Assembly (NCBI GenBank): GCA_964467915.1
Contig: CAYXSW010000012.1
Coordinates: forward strand, 1 to 45,978
DNA length: 45,978 nt
Direction: 5' to 3'
Source of the DNA: MED-G16 sp964467915
Lineage (GTDB): Bacteria; Bacteroidota; Bacteroidia; Cytophagales; MED-G16
The translations under genes were made by a program, and so were the position numbers. Below, piece by piece: positions 1-8,248 of this stretch (the first letter of the stretch is position 1; each line of letters opens with the position of its first letter). The notes under the pieces were generated by a model, which saw only the letters and a program-made list of their open reading frames with translations, made no database searches and was not told the origin of the DNA.

Positions 1-247
1 GGCCTTGTAATTTTCTACTTGATGTATGCACATCATCTTTGATAGTTAGTCCAGCCTTAGTTGCAGTAATTAAAGAATTTACAACTACAGAAGGAGGTAC
101 TCTTCTAACTCTCATAAATACAAGTTCTAATAAACCAATTCTTACACCAGAAAACTGGGCAGTAATCCAAAGATTAACAGGGACAAAATATAAGAAAATA
201 AATACTAGAACAGTTATTCCGACAATCAATAGAGCAGTTAGTGCCAT
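1..247 (-). CDS. floA: Flotillin-like protein FloA, N-terminal part (cut by window edge)
   Basis: Reading the minus strand from the ATG at 247 gives 82 residues with no stop before the window edge, so only the N-terminus is present. It has one hydrophobic helix (residues about 4-23), then a FloA-like segment: LWITAQFSGVRIGLLELVFM, RVRRVPPSVVVNSLIT and ATKAGL. These match the start of the UPF0365/FloA family of bacterial flotillins, SPFH-type scaffold proteins that organise membrane microdomains. It begins 3 nt after the stop of the NfeD-like gene; the NfeD-flotillin pair is a well-known functional partnership, which supports the call. The C-terminal coiled-coil region lies outside the window. 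Confidence 0.88.
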   Translation of the reverse strand, partial: MALTALLIVGITVLVFIFLYFVPVNLWITAQFSGVRIGLLELVFMRVRRVPPSVVVNSLITATKAGLTIKDDVHTSSRKLQG

Positions 248-250
248 AAT

Positions 251-718
251 TTATTTAGTAGTTTTAACCAAAATTTTATCTTGTAAGATATTAATTATTT
301 TTATTTTTTTATTCTCTTCTATAAAATTTTCTAGAGATTTAACTTCGTATGTTTTGTTACCAAAAATTGCTTTTCCATATGGTTTCAGAGAAGAACTTGA
401 TACGCCTAAATCTCCTTCCTTAAGTTCATCATATTTATTTTTATTGACACTATCTAAGTGTACTTTATTTAAAGCAATTTTTTTCCATGTATCTGATTTT
501 AGGGCATAGACGATAACAACTAAACATATTATAGCATTTATTACAGAGTATATAATTGCTGTATTAGAACCAAAATATGTAAAACTTAGATAGTCTGATG
601 AAAAAATTGCTATTACACCTAAAATACCAAATACAGTAGTCCCTGGGATAAAAAGTATTTCTATTAAAATTAAAATAATACCAATGACAAATAATAAACC
701 TAGAATAAATATTTCCAT
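251..718 (-). CDS. NfeD-like membrane protein
   Basis: This 155-residue protein has three predicted membrane helices (about 4-24, 28-48 and 52-74) followed by a soluble C-terminal domain (about 95-155). That domain carries the NfeD OB-fold pattern: a GxxGV start, LKPYGKAIFG, then a strand pair ending in ILVKT. It is the short NfeD form without the N-terminal ClpP-like protease domain. NfeD proteins partner with flotillins in membrane microdomains. It starts 6 nt after the proS stop and ends 3 nt before floA, so proS, nfeD and floA look co-transcribed. The family call is firm; the specific role is inferred from floA. Confidence 0.87.
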   Translation of the reverse strand: MEIFILGLLFVIGIILILIEILFIPGTTVFGILGVIAIFSSDYLSFTYFGSNTAIIYSVINAIICLVVIVYALKSDTWKKIALNKVHLDSVNKNKYDELKEGDLGVSSSSLKPYGKAIFGNKTYEVKSLENFIEENKKIKIINILQDKILVKTTK

Positions 719-724
719 ATGATT

Positions 725-2200
725 TTAATATGCTTTTCCAAAAACTACTAATCCTTTTGATTTTTTTCCAGTTACAATACATTTTCCTGAGCCCTTTTCA
801 TTTTCAAGAGGTATAAATCTTATTGTAGCTTTAGTTTCTTTTTTAATTATATTTTCTGTTTCTTTTGTTCCGTCCCAATGTGCGTAAAGAAATCCACCTT
901 TATCTTTAATTATTTTTTTAAATTCATCGTATTCTTCCACGTAATGAGTGTTACTATCTCTAAAGTTCTTTGCCTTACTGAACAAATTATCTTGTATTTC
1001 ATTTAACAGCTTTGGAATTAATGAATCCACCTTTTCTAAGTCAATTATTTCTTTAGTTAAATTATCTCTTCGCGCTACTTCTACTGTATTTTTCTCTAAA
1101 TCTTTAGGTCCTATAACCAATCTAATAGGAATTCCCTTTAATTCATATTCTGAAAATTTCCATCCTGGCTTATGATTCTTTCTATCATCTATTTTTATAG
1201 AAACATTTTTCAATTTTAATGTATCAGCCACCGACTTTATTTTTTCAGTGACAGATTTATATTCTTCATCTGAGTTAAAAATTGGAATTAAAACTACCTG
1301 AATTGGTGCTAGGTTTGGGGGAAGAACTAAACCTTTATCATCTGAATGAGTCATTATAAGTGCACCAACTAGTCTAGTTGACACTCCCCATGATGTACCC
1401 CATACAAACTCTTTTTTACCTTCTGATGTAGCAAATTGTACGTCAAATGCTTTGGCAAAATTTTGACCTAGGAAGTGCGATGTCCCAGCTTGAAGCGCTT
1501 TTCCATCTTGCATAAGTGCTTCAACACAATATGTTTCTACTGCACCAGCAAATTTTTCATTTTCAGATTTTAAACCTTTTAATACAGGAATTGCCATTGT
1601 TTTTTCTAAAAATTCAGAGTATATATTTAGTATTTTGATAGTTTCTTCTTCAGCTTCATTTTGATTTTCATGAGCTGTATGTCCTTCTTGCCATAAAAAT
1701 TCAGAAGTTCTTAAAAAAAGTCTAGTTCTCATTTCCCATCTGACAACGTTTGCCCACTGGTTAACTAAAACAGGTAAGTCTCTATATGATTGTATCCAAT
1801 TTTTATAGGTATTCCAAATTACGGTTTCCGAAGTTGGCCTAACAATTAATTCTTCTTCTAGTTTTGCTTCGGGATCAACAATTACACCTTTGCCATTATC
1901 ATCTGACTTTAGTCGATAATGAGTGACAACAGCGCACTCCTTAGCAAATCCTTCCACATGATCAGCTTCTTTACTCAAGTAAGATTTTGGAATAAATAAC
2001 GGGAAATAAGCATTTTGATGACCTGTTTCTTTAAACATTGAATCTAGTTTTGTTTGCATTTTCTCCCATATTGAAAAACCATACGGTTTAATAACCATGC
2101 ACCCCCTGACAGATGAGTTTTCTGCTAAATCAGCTTTTTTTACTAATTCATTATACCAACCTGAAAAATCATCTAGTCTCTTTGGTAATCCTTTGCTCAT
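725..2200 (-). CDS. proS: Prolyl-tRNA synthetase (short, archaeal/eukaryote-like type)
   Basis: This 491-residue class IIa aminoacyl-tRNA synthetase charges tRNA-Pro in the cytosol. Visible signatures are RPTSET (121-126), motif 2 around RWEMRTR (154-160) with TSEFLWQEGHTAH (165-177), AGTSHFLGQNF (238-248), and motif 3 around GTSWGVSTRLVGA (268-280). An anticodon-binding domain and a C-terminal extension ending in KAY follow. The length and the absence of the roughly 180-residue editing insertion between motifs 2 and 3 place it in the short ProS type common in Bacteroidota, not the long E. coli type. It is the first gene of a minus-strand unit with the NfeD-like gene and floA. Confidence 0.97.
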   Translation of the reverse strand: MSKGLPKRLDDFSGWYNELVKKADLAENSSVRGCMVIKPYGFSIWEKMQTKLDSMFKETGHQNAYFPLFIPKSYLSKEADHVEGFAKECAVVTHYRLKSDDNGKGVIVDPEAKLEEELIVRPTSETVIWNTYKNWIQSYRDLPVLVNQWANVVRWEMRTRLFLRTSEFLWQEGHTAHENQNEAEEETIKILNIYSEFLEKTMAIPVLKGLKSENEKFAGAVETYCVEALMQDGKALQAGTSHFLGQNFAKAFDVQFATSEGKKEFVWGTSWGVSTRLVGALIMTHSDDKGLVLPPNLAPIQVVLIPIFNSDEEYKSVTEKIKSVADTLKLKNVSIKIDDRKNHKPGWKFSEYELKGIPIRLVIGPKDLEKNTVEVARRDNLTKEIIDLEKVDSLIPKLLNEIQDNLFSKAKNFRDSNTHYVEEYDEFKKIIKDKGGFLYAHWDGTKETENIIKKETKATIRFIPLENEKGSGKCIVTGKKSKGLVVFGKAY

Positions 2201-2316
2201 CTTTTAAAAATTTATACAATCTTAACTCTTAATGACAACTATAAAAAACAATAAAATTATTTTTTTACGTTAGAATTATGTAATTTAGGCTATAATAGCA
2301 ATGAAAATTAATTATT

Positions 2317-3648
2317 ATGAATAGACTTTATATTATTATTTTATTCTTATTATTTGCACCAGGCTATGTTTTTGCTCAGGAGGTAGATGATATGTATTTT
2401 ACAAGTAAGGATAGATACTTAAAAAAAGATGAAAAAATAACACCTGCTCATGCTATATTATCTAAATACAGATCAGGTTCCTCTGAGCTAAATATTGATA
2501 AAAAAATTAGCGCAGCAATTATAAATAAATATAAAACCACTAATTCTTTAGGTAAAAATTATAAAGGTATTGATAGAAATAGTGTTAAATCATTGAAATT
2601 TAATCGTGATGAGTTATTTAGGAGCTCTTATTTTAGCAAAAATTTTCTTGATTTTAATACATTGATTTTATTTAATAGAGTTCAACCAAACTACTATAGT
2701 TTTTATGATCCTTATTACTCACCATTTAATAATAATTTGTTTTCTTTCTATAGCTATAGATGGATGCCAAGATCTTTATATGGAATTAGAAAACTTGCAG
2801 CTTATGATCCTATGATGTTTTTCTCAAATCCATACCTAACTTATTATTATCCAACGATGTCACCTTCCTTGTGGAATGTTCATCATCCTAGTTTCTCAAC
2901 TTATGGTTGCAGTAAAACATACTCGTCATGGATATGGACTTCAAATGGAACCGGTGGAGGTCTGCAACATACTCCTACAAATTATCACCATTACGTTAAC
3001 GGTTACTCAAATAATGAGAATGCTAAAACTGTTGTAAAAGGTCCAAGATCAGGTAGAGGATCAACATTCAATGGAGAAAATATAGGAAATATTTTGCCTG
3101 CTGATAGATATTTAGGAAGAAGAGAATCTGGAATTACAAATAAAAATATTCAAAGAGATACTAATGATCCAATTGATCAAACTCAAAATGCATACTTTAG
3201 GGGAAGTTCATCTGTTCAAAATAATTACGCAACAAGATCACTAAGAAGTAATTCTATACAAAATTCTAACAGAAGATCTTTAAATAATCAAAATAGGAAT
3301 TTTGAGTCAAGAGTGAACGCGTTAAATGATACATTTACTAATAATTCTTTAAGGTCTAATAGAGGTAGTAATACCTCTGATTATGAAAGTAATAATAGTG
3401 GAAGAAGACCATCATATTCTGTGCCATCAAATTATGGTAGCGATAGGTCTGGTGTGTTTTCATCCTATAACGCCAACAGAAATTTATCGTCAGGAATTGG
3501 ATCTAGAAGTAGTAATTCTACGACCACAAGCTATGGAGGAAATACTAGTAGAAGTAGTGGTTTCTCAGGTGGAAGTTCCTCGAGTGGGGGATCAAGTTCT
3601 GCTGTAAGTGCTGGTAGTAGTGGAGGATCCTCTAGAGGTAAAAATTAA
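2317..3648 (+). CDS. Secreted low-complexity protein of unknown function
   Basis: I do not recognise a named family. The 443-residue product begins with a clear signal peptide (MNRLYIIILFLLFAPGYVFA-Q, cleavage near residue 21). A Lys-rich segment is followed by an aromatic and Pro-rich middle (about residues 125-210), with repeated Tyr-Asp-Pro-Tyr-like clusters and its only cysteine. From about residue 240 to the end it is Asn/Ser/Arg/Gly-rich, and the last 50 residues are almost only Ser and Gly. The C-terminal half is therefore probably disordered. No type IX sorting domain is visible. The FadL-like gene follows after 11 nt, so the two are probably co-transcribed, and an envelope or surface location is likely. 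Confidence 0.75.
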   Translation: MNRLYIIILFLLFAPGYVFAQEVDDMYFTSKDRYLKKDEKITPAHAILSKYRSGSSELNIDKKISAAIINKYKTTNSLGKNYKGIDRNSVKSLKFNRDELFRSSYFSKNFLDFNTLILFNRVQPNYYSFYDPYYSPFNNNLFSFYSYRWMPRSLYGIRKLAAYDPMMFFSNPYLTYYYPTMSPSLWNVHHPSFSTYGCSKTYSSWIWTSNGTGGGLQHTPTNYHHYVNGYSNNENAKTVVKGPRSGRGSTFNGENIGNILPADRYLGRRESGITNKNIQRDTNDPIDQTQNAYFRGSSSVQNNYATRSLRSNSIQNSNRRSLNNQNRNFESRVNALNDTFTNNSLRSNRGSNTSDYESNNSGRRPSYSVPSNYGSDRSGVFSSYNANRNLSSGIGSRSSNSTTTSYGGNTSRSSGFSGGSSSSGGSSSAVSAGSSGGSSRGKN

Positions 3649-3659
3649 ATCTTATCTTC

Positions 3660-5231
3660 TTGTTAAATAAGCATATTAAGTTTTCATTAACTTTAATTTT
3701 TGCATTATTTATATATAGTGATTTATTTTCCCAGGCTTATGGTTATTATAAAGACGTCTTAAAATTCAGTCATCATTTTAATGGAGGATCTGCGAGGATT
3801 CAGGCAATTGGTGGGGCTTCTTATTCACTAGGAGGAGATATAAGTTCAATTTCATTAAATCCTGCAGGATTAGGTTTTTTTAATAAAAAAATTTTCTCAT
3901 TAGGATATAGATCTAAGAGTATAAAAAATAATTCATTATTCATAGGAGAGTCATCATCATCAGAAAAATCTTTTCAAGATATTGATAATATATCTATTCT
4001 ATTCCCTGTAAATAACAGATCAAGTAATTTTAATCCAGGTGTTGTTGAATGTCCAGATTGTCCTAAATTAAATATTGGGATATCATTTAGTCGTATTAAA
4101 GATTTTACAAATGATAGATATTATAGAGGATATAATGATAATAATTCAATTATTGACTATTTCCTTTTTGATGCACAGGGTGTTCCTCTATCTCAGATAT
4201 CAAATTCAAATCCTATACAAGGCATTGGTCTTCTTCAGGAAGCTTACGATCATTATTTGATTAACCCAGACTCAGATCTTCCTGGTTCATATTTTTCTTT
4301 TGTAGGAGGTTATCCATTACAAGAAGAAAGAATAATTAATGATGGGGGAATAAATAAGTTTTCAATAGCTGCAGGAACTAATTTAAAAGACAAAATTTAT
4401 CTTGGAGCTGGCGCTAATATTTATTTTATAAACTATGACCAATCCAGAATTTTTTTTGAAAGTGAATATGAAATTTTAAATGATGATGGTGTATGGGAAT
4501 TTGAAGGGATTCTTGATTTCATAAAATTAAAAGATTTTTTTAAGATAAAAGGCAATGGATTATCTACATCTATCGGACTGATTTTTAAACCAATAAATGA
4601 ACTTAATATTGGATTAAATTTTGAGTCAAAGACAAAATATCTTTTAAAAGAGGAATTAGATAGTGAAATTGAAACAAATTATTTTGATTATTATTTTCAA
4701 CCAGAAGATACTATACTTGGAAATTCTATATCTGGCACAGCTTTAAATGTAGCCCAATATAACTTTAGCTCTCCATCAAAGCTAACTATTGCATCTTCAT
4801 ACTTTATTAAGAAATATGGTTTTATATCTGCTGATATTGATTTTATTAATTACTCATCTGCAAGAATTCAATCGTATGATTTTAGTCACTATAATGATAA
4901 TCGAGAAATAGCCAATGTATACAAGTCATTAGCAATAAATTATAGATTTGGTGTTGAGGCACGTTTGAGAAAGTTTTATTTAAGAGCAGGCTATAATTAT
5001 TTGTCGGATCCAAATAGAATTTTAGACGACACAAACAATGAAAAGATAAAGAAAAGTATAGGTATAGGTTATTTATCAAAAGGTATAAATTTAGATATTG
5101 CCTATACAAGTCTTAACTCGGATTCTAGATTGTCTTCTTACCCAATACCATCTAATCAGCCTATTGCTAATTTTTCTACGAAAATTAGGTCTGTTATAAT
5201 TACCTTAGGAATAAGAATTAATAATCGATAA
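3660..5231 (+). CDS. FadL/OmpP1-family outer membrane protein
   Basis: This 523-residue protein has a signal peptide (about residues 1-26, ending LFSQA), then GGSARIQAIGGASYSLGGD and SISLNPAGLGFF. That is the classic N-terminal pattern of OmpP1/FadL/TodX-type barrels, which move hydrophobic solutes across the outer membrane. The rest is alternating beta-strand sequence with Gly/aromatic girdles and ends in a strand (VIITLGIRINNR). The only start that preserves the whole signal peptide is the TTG at 3660, 11 nt after the previous stop. Its last 27 nt overlap the end of aroK on the other strand. Substrate is unknown. Confidence 0.83.
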   Translation: MLNKHIKFSLTLIFALFIYSDLFSQAYGYYKDVLKFSHHFNGGSARIQAIGGASYSLGGDISSISLNPAGLGFFNKKIFSLGYRSKSIKNNSLFIGESSSSEKSFQDIDNISILFPVNNRSSNFNPGVVECPDCPKLNIGISFSRIKDFTNDRYYRGYNDNNSIIDYFLFDAQGVPLSQISNSNPIQGIGLLQEAYDHYLINPDSDLPGSYFSFVGGYPLQEERIINDGGINKFSIAAGTNLKDKIYLGAGANIYFINYDQSRIFFESEYEILNDDGVWEFEGILDFIKLKDFFKIKGNGLSTSIGLIFKPINELNIGLNFESKTKYLLKEELDSEIETNYFDYYFQPEDTILGNSISGTALNVAQYNFSSPSKLTIASSYFIKKYGFISADIDFINYSSARIQSYDFSHYNDNREIANVYKSLAINYRFGVEARLRKFYLRAGYNYLSDPNRILDDTNNEKIKKSIGIGYLSKGINLDIAYTSLNSDSRLSSYPIPSNQPIANFSTKIRSVIITLGIRINNR

Positions 5232-5702
5232 GGTTTTTTCTCTGTTATTATCTTTTATCACATGTTTAGATGAATTGAAAAAAGAGCTTCTTTTTTCTAA
5301 TAAATTAATCAAATCCTTTTTAAGGTTATATGAATTATTAAATAATGGTCTTTTATTGTTTCTGCTAATTCTTTCTTCTAAGACTTCTATAGATGTATTT
5401 AAGAATACAGATACTCCATATTTATTTATAAGTTCCATATTATTATTAAAGCATGGTGTGCCACCACCAGTCGCTAAGATAAAGTTTTCTTTTTCTTTGA
5501 TTATTTTTTTTAGAACTATCGACTCAATTTTTCTAAAATAACTTTCACCTTTATCTTTAAATATATCTTTAACTCTCTTTCCTTCATTATTTTCAATTTC
5601 TAAGTCTAGATCATAAAAGGATAAAGATGTTTGATCACATAAGTATTTAGCCATAGTAGATTTTCCAGAACCAGGCATACCAACAATAATAAATTTTTTC
5701 AT
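5205..5702 (-). CDS. aroK: Shikimate kinase
   Basis: This 165-residue kinase phosphorylates shikimate in aromatic amino acid synthesis. It shows the P-loop GMPGSGKST (8-16), the DLD pair at 31-33 for Mg and shikimate contact, Arg57 in SYFRKIE, GGGTP (79-83) for shikimate binding, and a lid with NNKRPLF. The size is typical. The start is immediately next to the stop of the DoxX-type gene (5702/5703), so it is the last gene of a three-gene minus-strand unit (DUF1599, DoxX-like, aroK). The 3' end overlaps the convergent FadL-like gene by 27 nt. Confidence 0.95.
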   Translation of the reverse strand: MKKFIIVGMPGSGKSTMAKYLCDQTSLSFYDLDLEIENNEGKRVKDIFKDKGESYFRKIESIVLKKIIKEKENFILATGGGTPCFNNNMELINKYGVSVFLNTSIEVLEERISRNNKRPLFNNSYNLKKDLINLLEKRSSFFNSSKHVIKDNNREKTLSIINSYS

Positions 5703-6848
5703 CTATAAAGATATATTTACACCTTGTAAAATTTCCTTTGATTCAGGGAAGCTATTAAAATGCCATTTTCCTTTTACTTTTCCATTTCTCATTAGAAAAA
5801 AACCAGGATTAGATCTAATAATTGTTTTTAATACTGTTGCATCACCGTATACTGTTTTTAAATTAAGATCAAATTTTTGTTTAAAATCATTTATTGATTT
5901 CTCATCACTAGAAGTTACAATTATTGTTTCCACCCAAAAGTTTATTCCATTTTCTAATAATTTAACTTTATTAACAAACCCATTTAAGTCCCTATCAGAA
6001 ATACCCATTTTATTTACATCGTGAATTATTATGAATAATTTATTTCCTAAAAAGCTTTCATTTGTAAAATCTCCATTATCATTCCATAGGCTATAATCTG
6101 TTATTTTTGGTTCTGCTTCAGGGTTTAATAACTTTATTTCTTTGAATATATAAGTGTTGTTTAAAGGATAACTATCAAATTTATAAGTATTGCCGTCTTT
6201 TTCCATTATATAACTATATTTAAGTTCTTCGCTAGGTTGCATCATTTGAGGGATATAATTACCAATTTTATATGTTCTAAAATCAATAAATGGAAGGAAA
6301 TTAATTGCGGTGTAGCTTACTATTAGACAAACTGTAGTTAAGAAGATTATAACTCCATTTCTGAAGTTTTTGTCATCAAATATTTTTATATAAAAGAAAC
6401 CAACTTGGTTTTTTAATTTTGAATGCAGGAAATAAATAATCAAAGAAAAAAACAGAAGAATTATGTCTTTGTAGAAAGACTCCCATGGAGTTAATTTTAT
6501 GGCATCACCAAAGCAACCACAGTCTGTGACCTTATTAAAATATGCTGAATAGAAAGTTAGAAAGCTAAAGAAAATTATTAGATTAAGTGTCAGTTTTTTA
6601 ACAAATTTCATCTTGTAATTCATTAATAAGGCTACTCCTATTATTATCTCCATGCTACATAAAATGACAGAAAGAATTAGGGCAAATGGAACAAACATTT
6701 CAAAAAATGGATGGAAATCTGCGCTAAAAACCTCAAAGTATTCTTTGAGTTTTATTTGAGTTCCAACTGGGTCGTTTATTTTTATTGCACCTGAAAAGAC
6801 GAATAATGTTCCTACTAAATATCTAGATAAAGTATATAAGATTCTCAT
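5703..6848 (-). CDS. DoxX-like membrane protein with C-terminal thioredoxin-like domain
   Basis: This 381-residue protein has an N-terminal DoxX/MauE-type bundle (helices roughly 7-20, 45-72, 82-103, 122-142), with KINDPVGTQIKLKEYF near the start and DCGCFGDAI in the loop after helix 3. This combination is typical of the Bacteroidota BT_3928-type family. Another helix lies at about 165-185. The periplasmic C-terminal half (about 250-375) resembles a thioredoxin/AhpC fold, with KLFIIIHDV and a NPGFFLMRNGKVKGKW strand-turn, but lacks a CxxC pair. The CxC in the membrane part may be redox-active. Its ATG overlaps the DUF1599 stop by 4 nt. The physiological role is not known to me. Confidence 0.78.
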   Translation of the reverse strand: MRILYTLSRYLVGTLFVFSGAIKINDPVGTQIKLKEYFEVFSADFHPFFEMFVPFALILSVILCSMEIIIGVALLMNYKMKFVKKLTLNLIIFFSFLTFYSAYFNKVTDCGCFGDAIKLTPWESFYKDIILLFFSLIIYFLHSKLKNQVGFFYIKIFDDKNFRNGVIIFLTTVCLIVSYTAINFLPFIDFRTYKIGNYIPQMMQPSEELKYSYIMEKDGNTYKFDSYPLNNTYIFKEIKLLNPEAEPKITDYSLWNDNGDFTNESFLGNKLFIIIHDVNKMGISDRDLNGFVNKVKLLENGINFWVETIIVTSSDEKSINDFKQKFDLNLKTVYGDATVLKTIIRSNPGFFLMRNGKVKGKWHFNSFPESKEILQGVNISL

Positions 6849-7390
6849 TTATTATAAATTAAAAGTTTTATTAAGCAAAAAATTGAATAGTTTACGATGT
6901 CTTGATAATTTTCTTTTATACCTTCTGATATTAAAGTTTTTCCATCATTACTTTCAATTTGCTTAGTTCTATATAGTTTCATTAAAATAATATCTGTCAT
7001 TGAGCTAATTCTCATCTCTTTCCAGGCCTCATCATAATCATGATTTTTATTTGAAAGTAATTCCATTATCTCAATAGTATATTTATCATATAATTTTTCA
7101 AGTTTCTCTATCTCAATTTCTATTTTATCATTCTTATATTCTATCTGAATAATTGCCATTATACAATAATTAATTATACCTATAAATTCATTTTCAATTT
7201 TCTCTTCAACTTTCATCTTCTTTTTTTCTTGAATTGATCTTATTCTCTGAGCTTTAATAAATATTTGATCAGTAAGTGATGTAGTTCTTAGAATCCTCCA
7301 GGCAGAACCATAATCTTTAGATTTTTTTATATAGATATCTTTACAGATATTAATTACTTTTTTATAATTATTTATTGTAGATGTTTCCAA
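6845..7390 (-). CDS. DUF1599-type protein with duplicated helical domain
   Basis: This 181-residue cytosolic protein is made of two copies of one all-helical unit (about 13-84 and 103-178). Each contains KDYGSAWRILR or HDYDEAWKEMR, then SxTDxIxxKxxRxxxI, then an acidic stretch leading to (D/G)IxNYxIxxxI. This fits the DUF1599 family, usually found near folP in Bacteroidota, as here (folP is divergent, 24 nt away). No enzymatic role is established to my knowledge. The start is TTG at 7390: the frame upstream has no ATG before a stop, and the family normally begins close to this point. It overlaps the DoxX-like gene by 4 nt. Confidence 0.78.
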   Translation of the reverse strand: METSTINNYKKVINICKDIYIKKSKDYGSAWRILRTTSLTDQIFIKAQRIRSIQEKKKMKVEEKIENEFIGIINYCIMAIIQIEYKNDKIEIEIEKLEKLYDKYTIEIMELLSNKNHDYDEAWKEMRISSMTDIILMKLYRTKQIESNDGKTLISEGIKENYQDIVNYSIFCLIKLLIYNK

Positions 7391-7414
7391 ATTATTATTA
7401 ATTTTTTCAAAAAT

Positions 7415-8248
7415 ATGAAATCGTCATTAAATATAAATCAATTATCTAGCAAAAGATCATTTAATGTTAATGGTTATTTGTTTGAGTATGAAAAGCCTCA
7501 AATAATGGGTATTCTAAATATGACTCCAGATTCCTTTTATGATGGTGGTAAATATAATTCCTTAGATGATGCTATAAGGAGGGTAGAAGTTATGATTAAT
7601 GATGGAGCCTCCATAATTGATATTGGAGGGTGCTCTACAAGACCTGGATCTGAAAGTGTTTCAGTAGAAGAAGAATGGAAAAGAGTAAGTGGAATAATAA
7701 AAGAATGCTCAAATAGATTTACAGGTATTCTATTTTCTGTTGATACATTTAGATCTGAGGTAGCTAGAAGATCTTTGGAAGAAGGGGTAGATATTATAAA
7801 CGATGTTTCTGGAGGTAACTATGATAAAAAGATGTTTGATGTAATATCTAAATATAAAAGTCCTTATATTCTTATGCACCTTAAAGGAACTCCAAAAAAC
7901 ATGATGTATAAAACCAACTATGAGGATTTAATATTAGATTTAATAAGTTATTTTAGAAAAAAAATCGATAAGCTAAACTCATTAGGTATAAATGATATTA
8001 TATTAGATCCAGGTTTTGGATTTGCAAAAAACTTTGATCAAAATTTTGAGATTTTAAAGAATTTAAATTTATTCAAAATTTTTGATATACCGATTCTTGT
8101 TGGTCTTTCTAGAAAATCATTTGTCAAAAAGAAATATGGAATTAAAAATTCTTTAGAAGGCACTGTTGAATTAAATAAGATAGCAATTGAGAATGGAGCT
8201 GAAATTATAAGAGTTCATGATGTAAAGGAACACATAAATCTAATATAA
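7415..8248 (+). CDS. folP: Dihydropteroate synthase
   Basis: This 277-residue TIM-barrel enzyme condenses p-aminobenzoate with hydroxymethyl-dihydropterin pyrophosphate in folate synthesis and is the sulfonamide target. Signatures in order are MGILNMTPDSFYDGG, GGCSTRPGSESV, SVDTFRSEVA with IINDVSGG, the DPGFGFAKNFDQN block, GLSRKSFVKKK, and RVHDV near the C-terminus. All binding elements look intact. It starts only 24 nt from the divergent TTG of the DUF1599 gene. Its TAA overlaps the cdaA ATG by one base, so folP and cdaA are translationally linked. Confidence 0.97.
   Translation: MKSSLNINQLSSKRSFNVNGYLFEYEKPQIMGILNMTPDSFYDGGKYNSLDDAIRRVEVMINDGASIIDIGGCSTRPGSESVSVEEEWKRVSGIIKECSNRFTGILFSVDTFRSEVARRSLEEGVDIINDVSGGNYDKKMFDVISKYKSPYILMHLKGTPKNMMYKTNYEDLILDLISYFRKKIDKLNSLGINDIILDPGFGFAKNFDQNFEILKNLNLFKIFDIPILVGLSRKSFVKKKYGIKNSLEGTVELNKIAIENGAEIIRVHDVKEHINLI

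Noticed and set aside
39..509. 156-codon plus-strand open frame over floA and the NfeD-like gene
   Set aside because: It is antisense to two recognisable genes and its translation has no family-like features.
948..1175. 75-codon plus-strand frame inside proS
   Set aside because: Fully antisense to conserved proS sequence; a shadow of AT-rich codons.
2201..2316. T-box or other leader upstream of proS
   Set aside because: The 116-nt gap is shared with a divergent gene and shows no stem-loop plus specifier pattern or terminator.
3383..3607. 74-codon frame within the Ser/Gly tail of the secreted protein
   Set aside because: Arises from the repetitive codons of the real gene in another frame.
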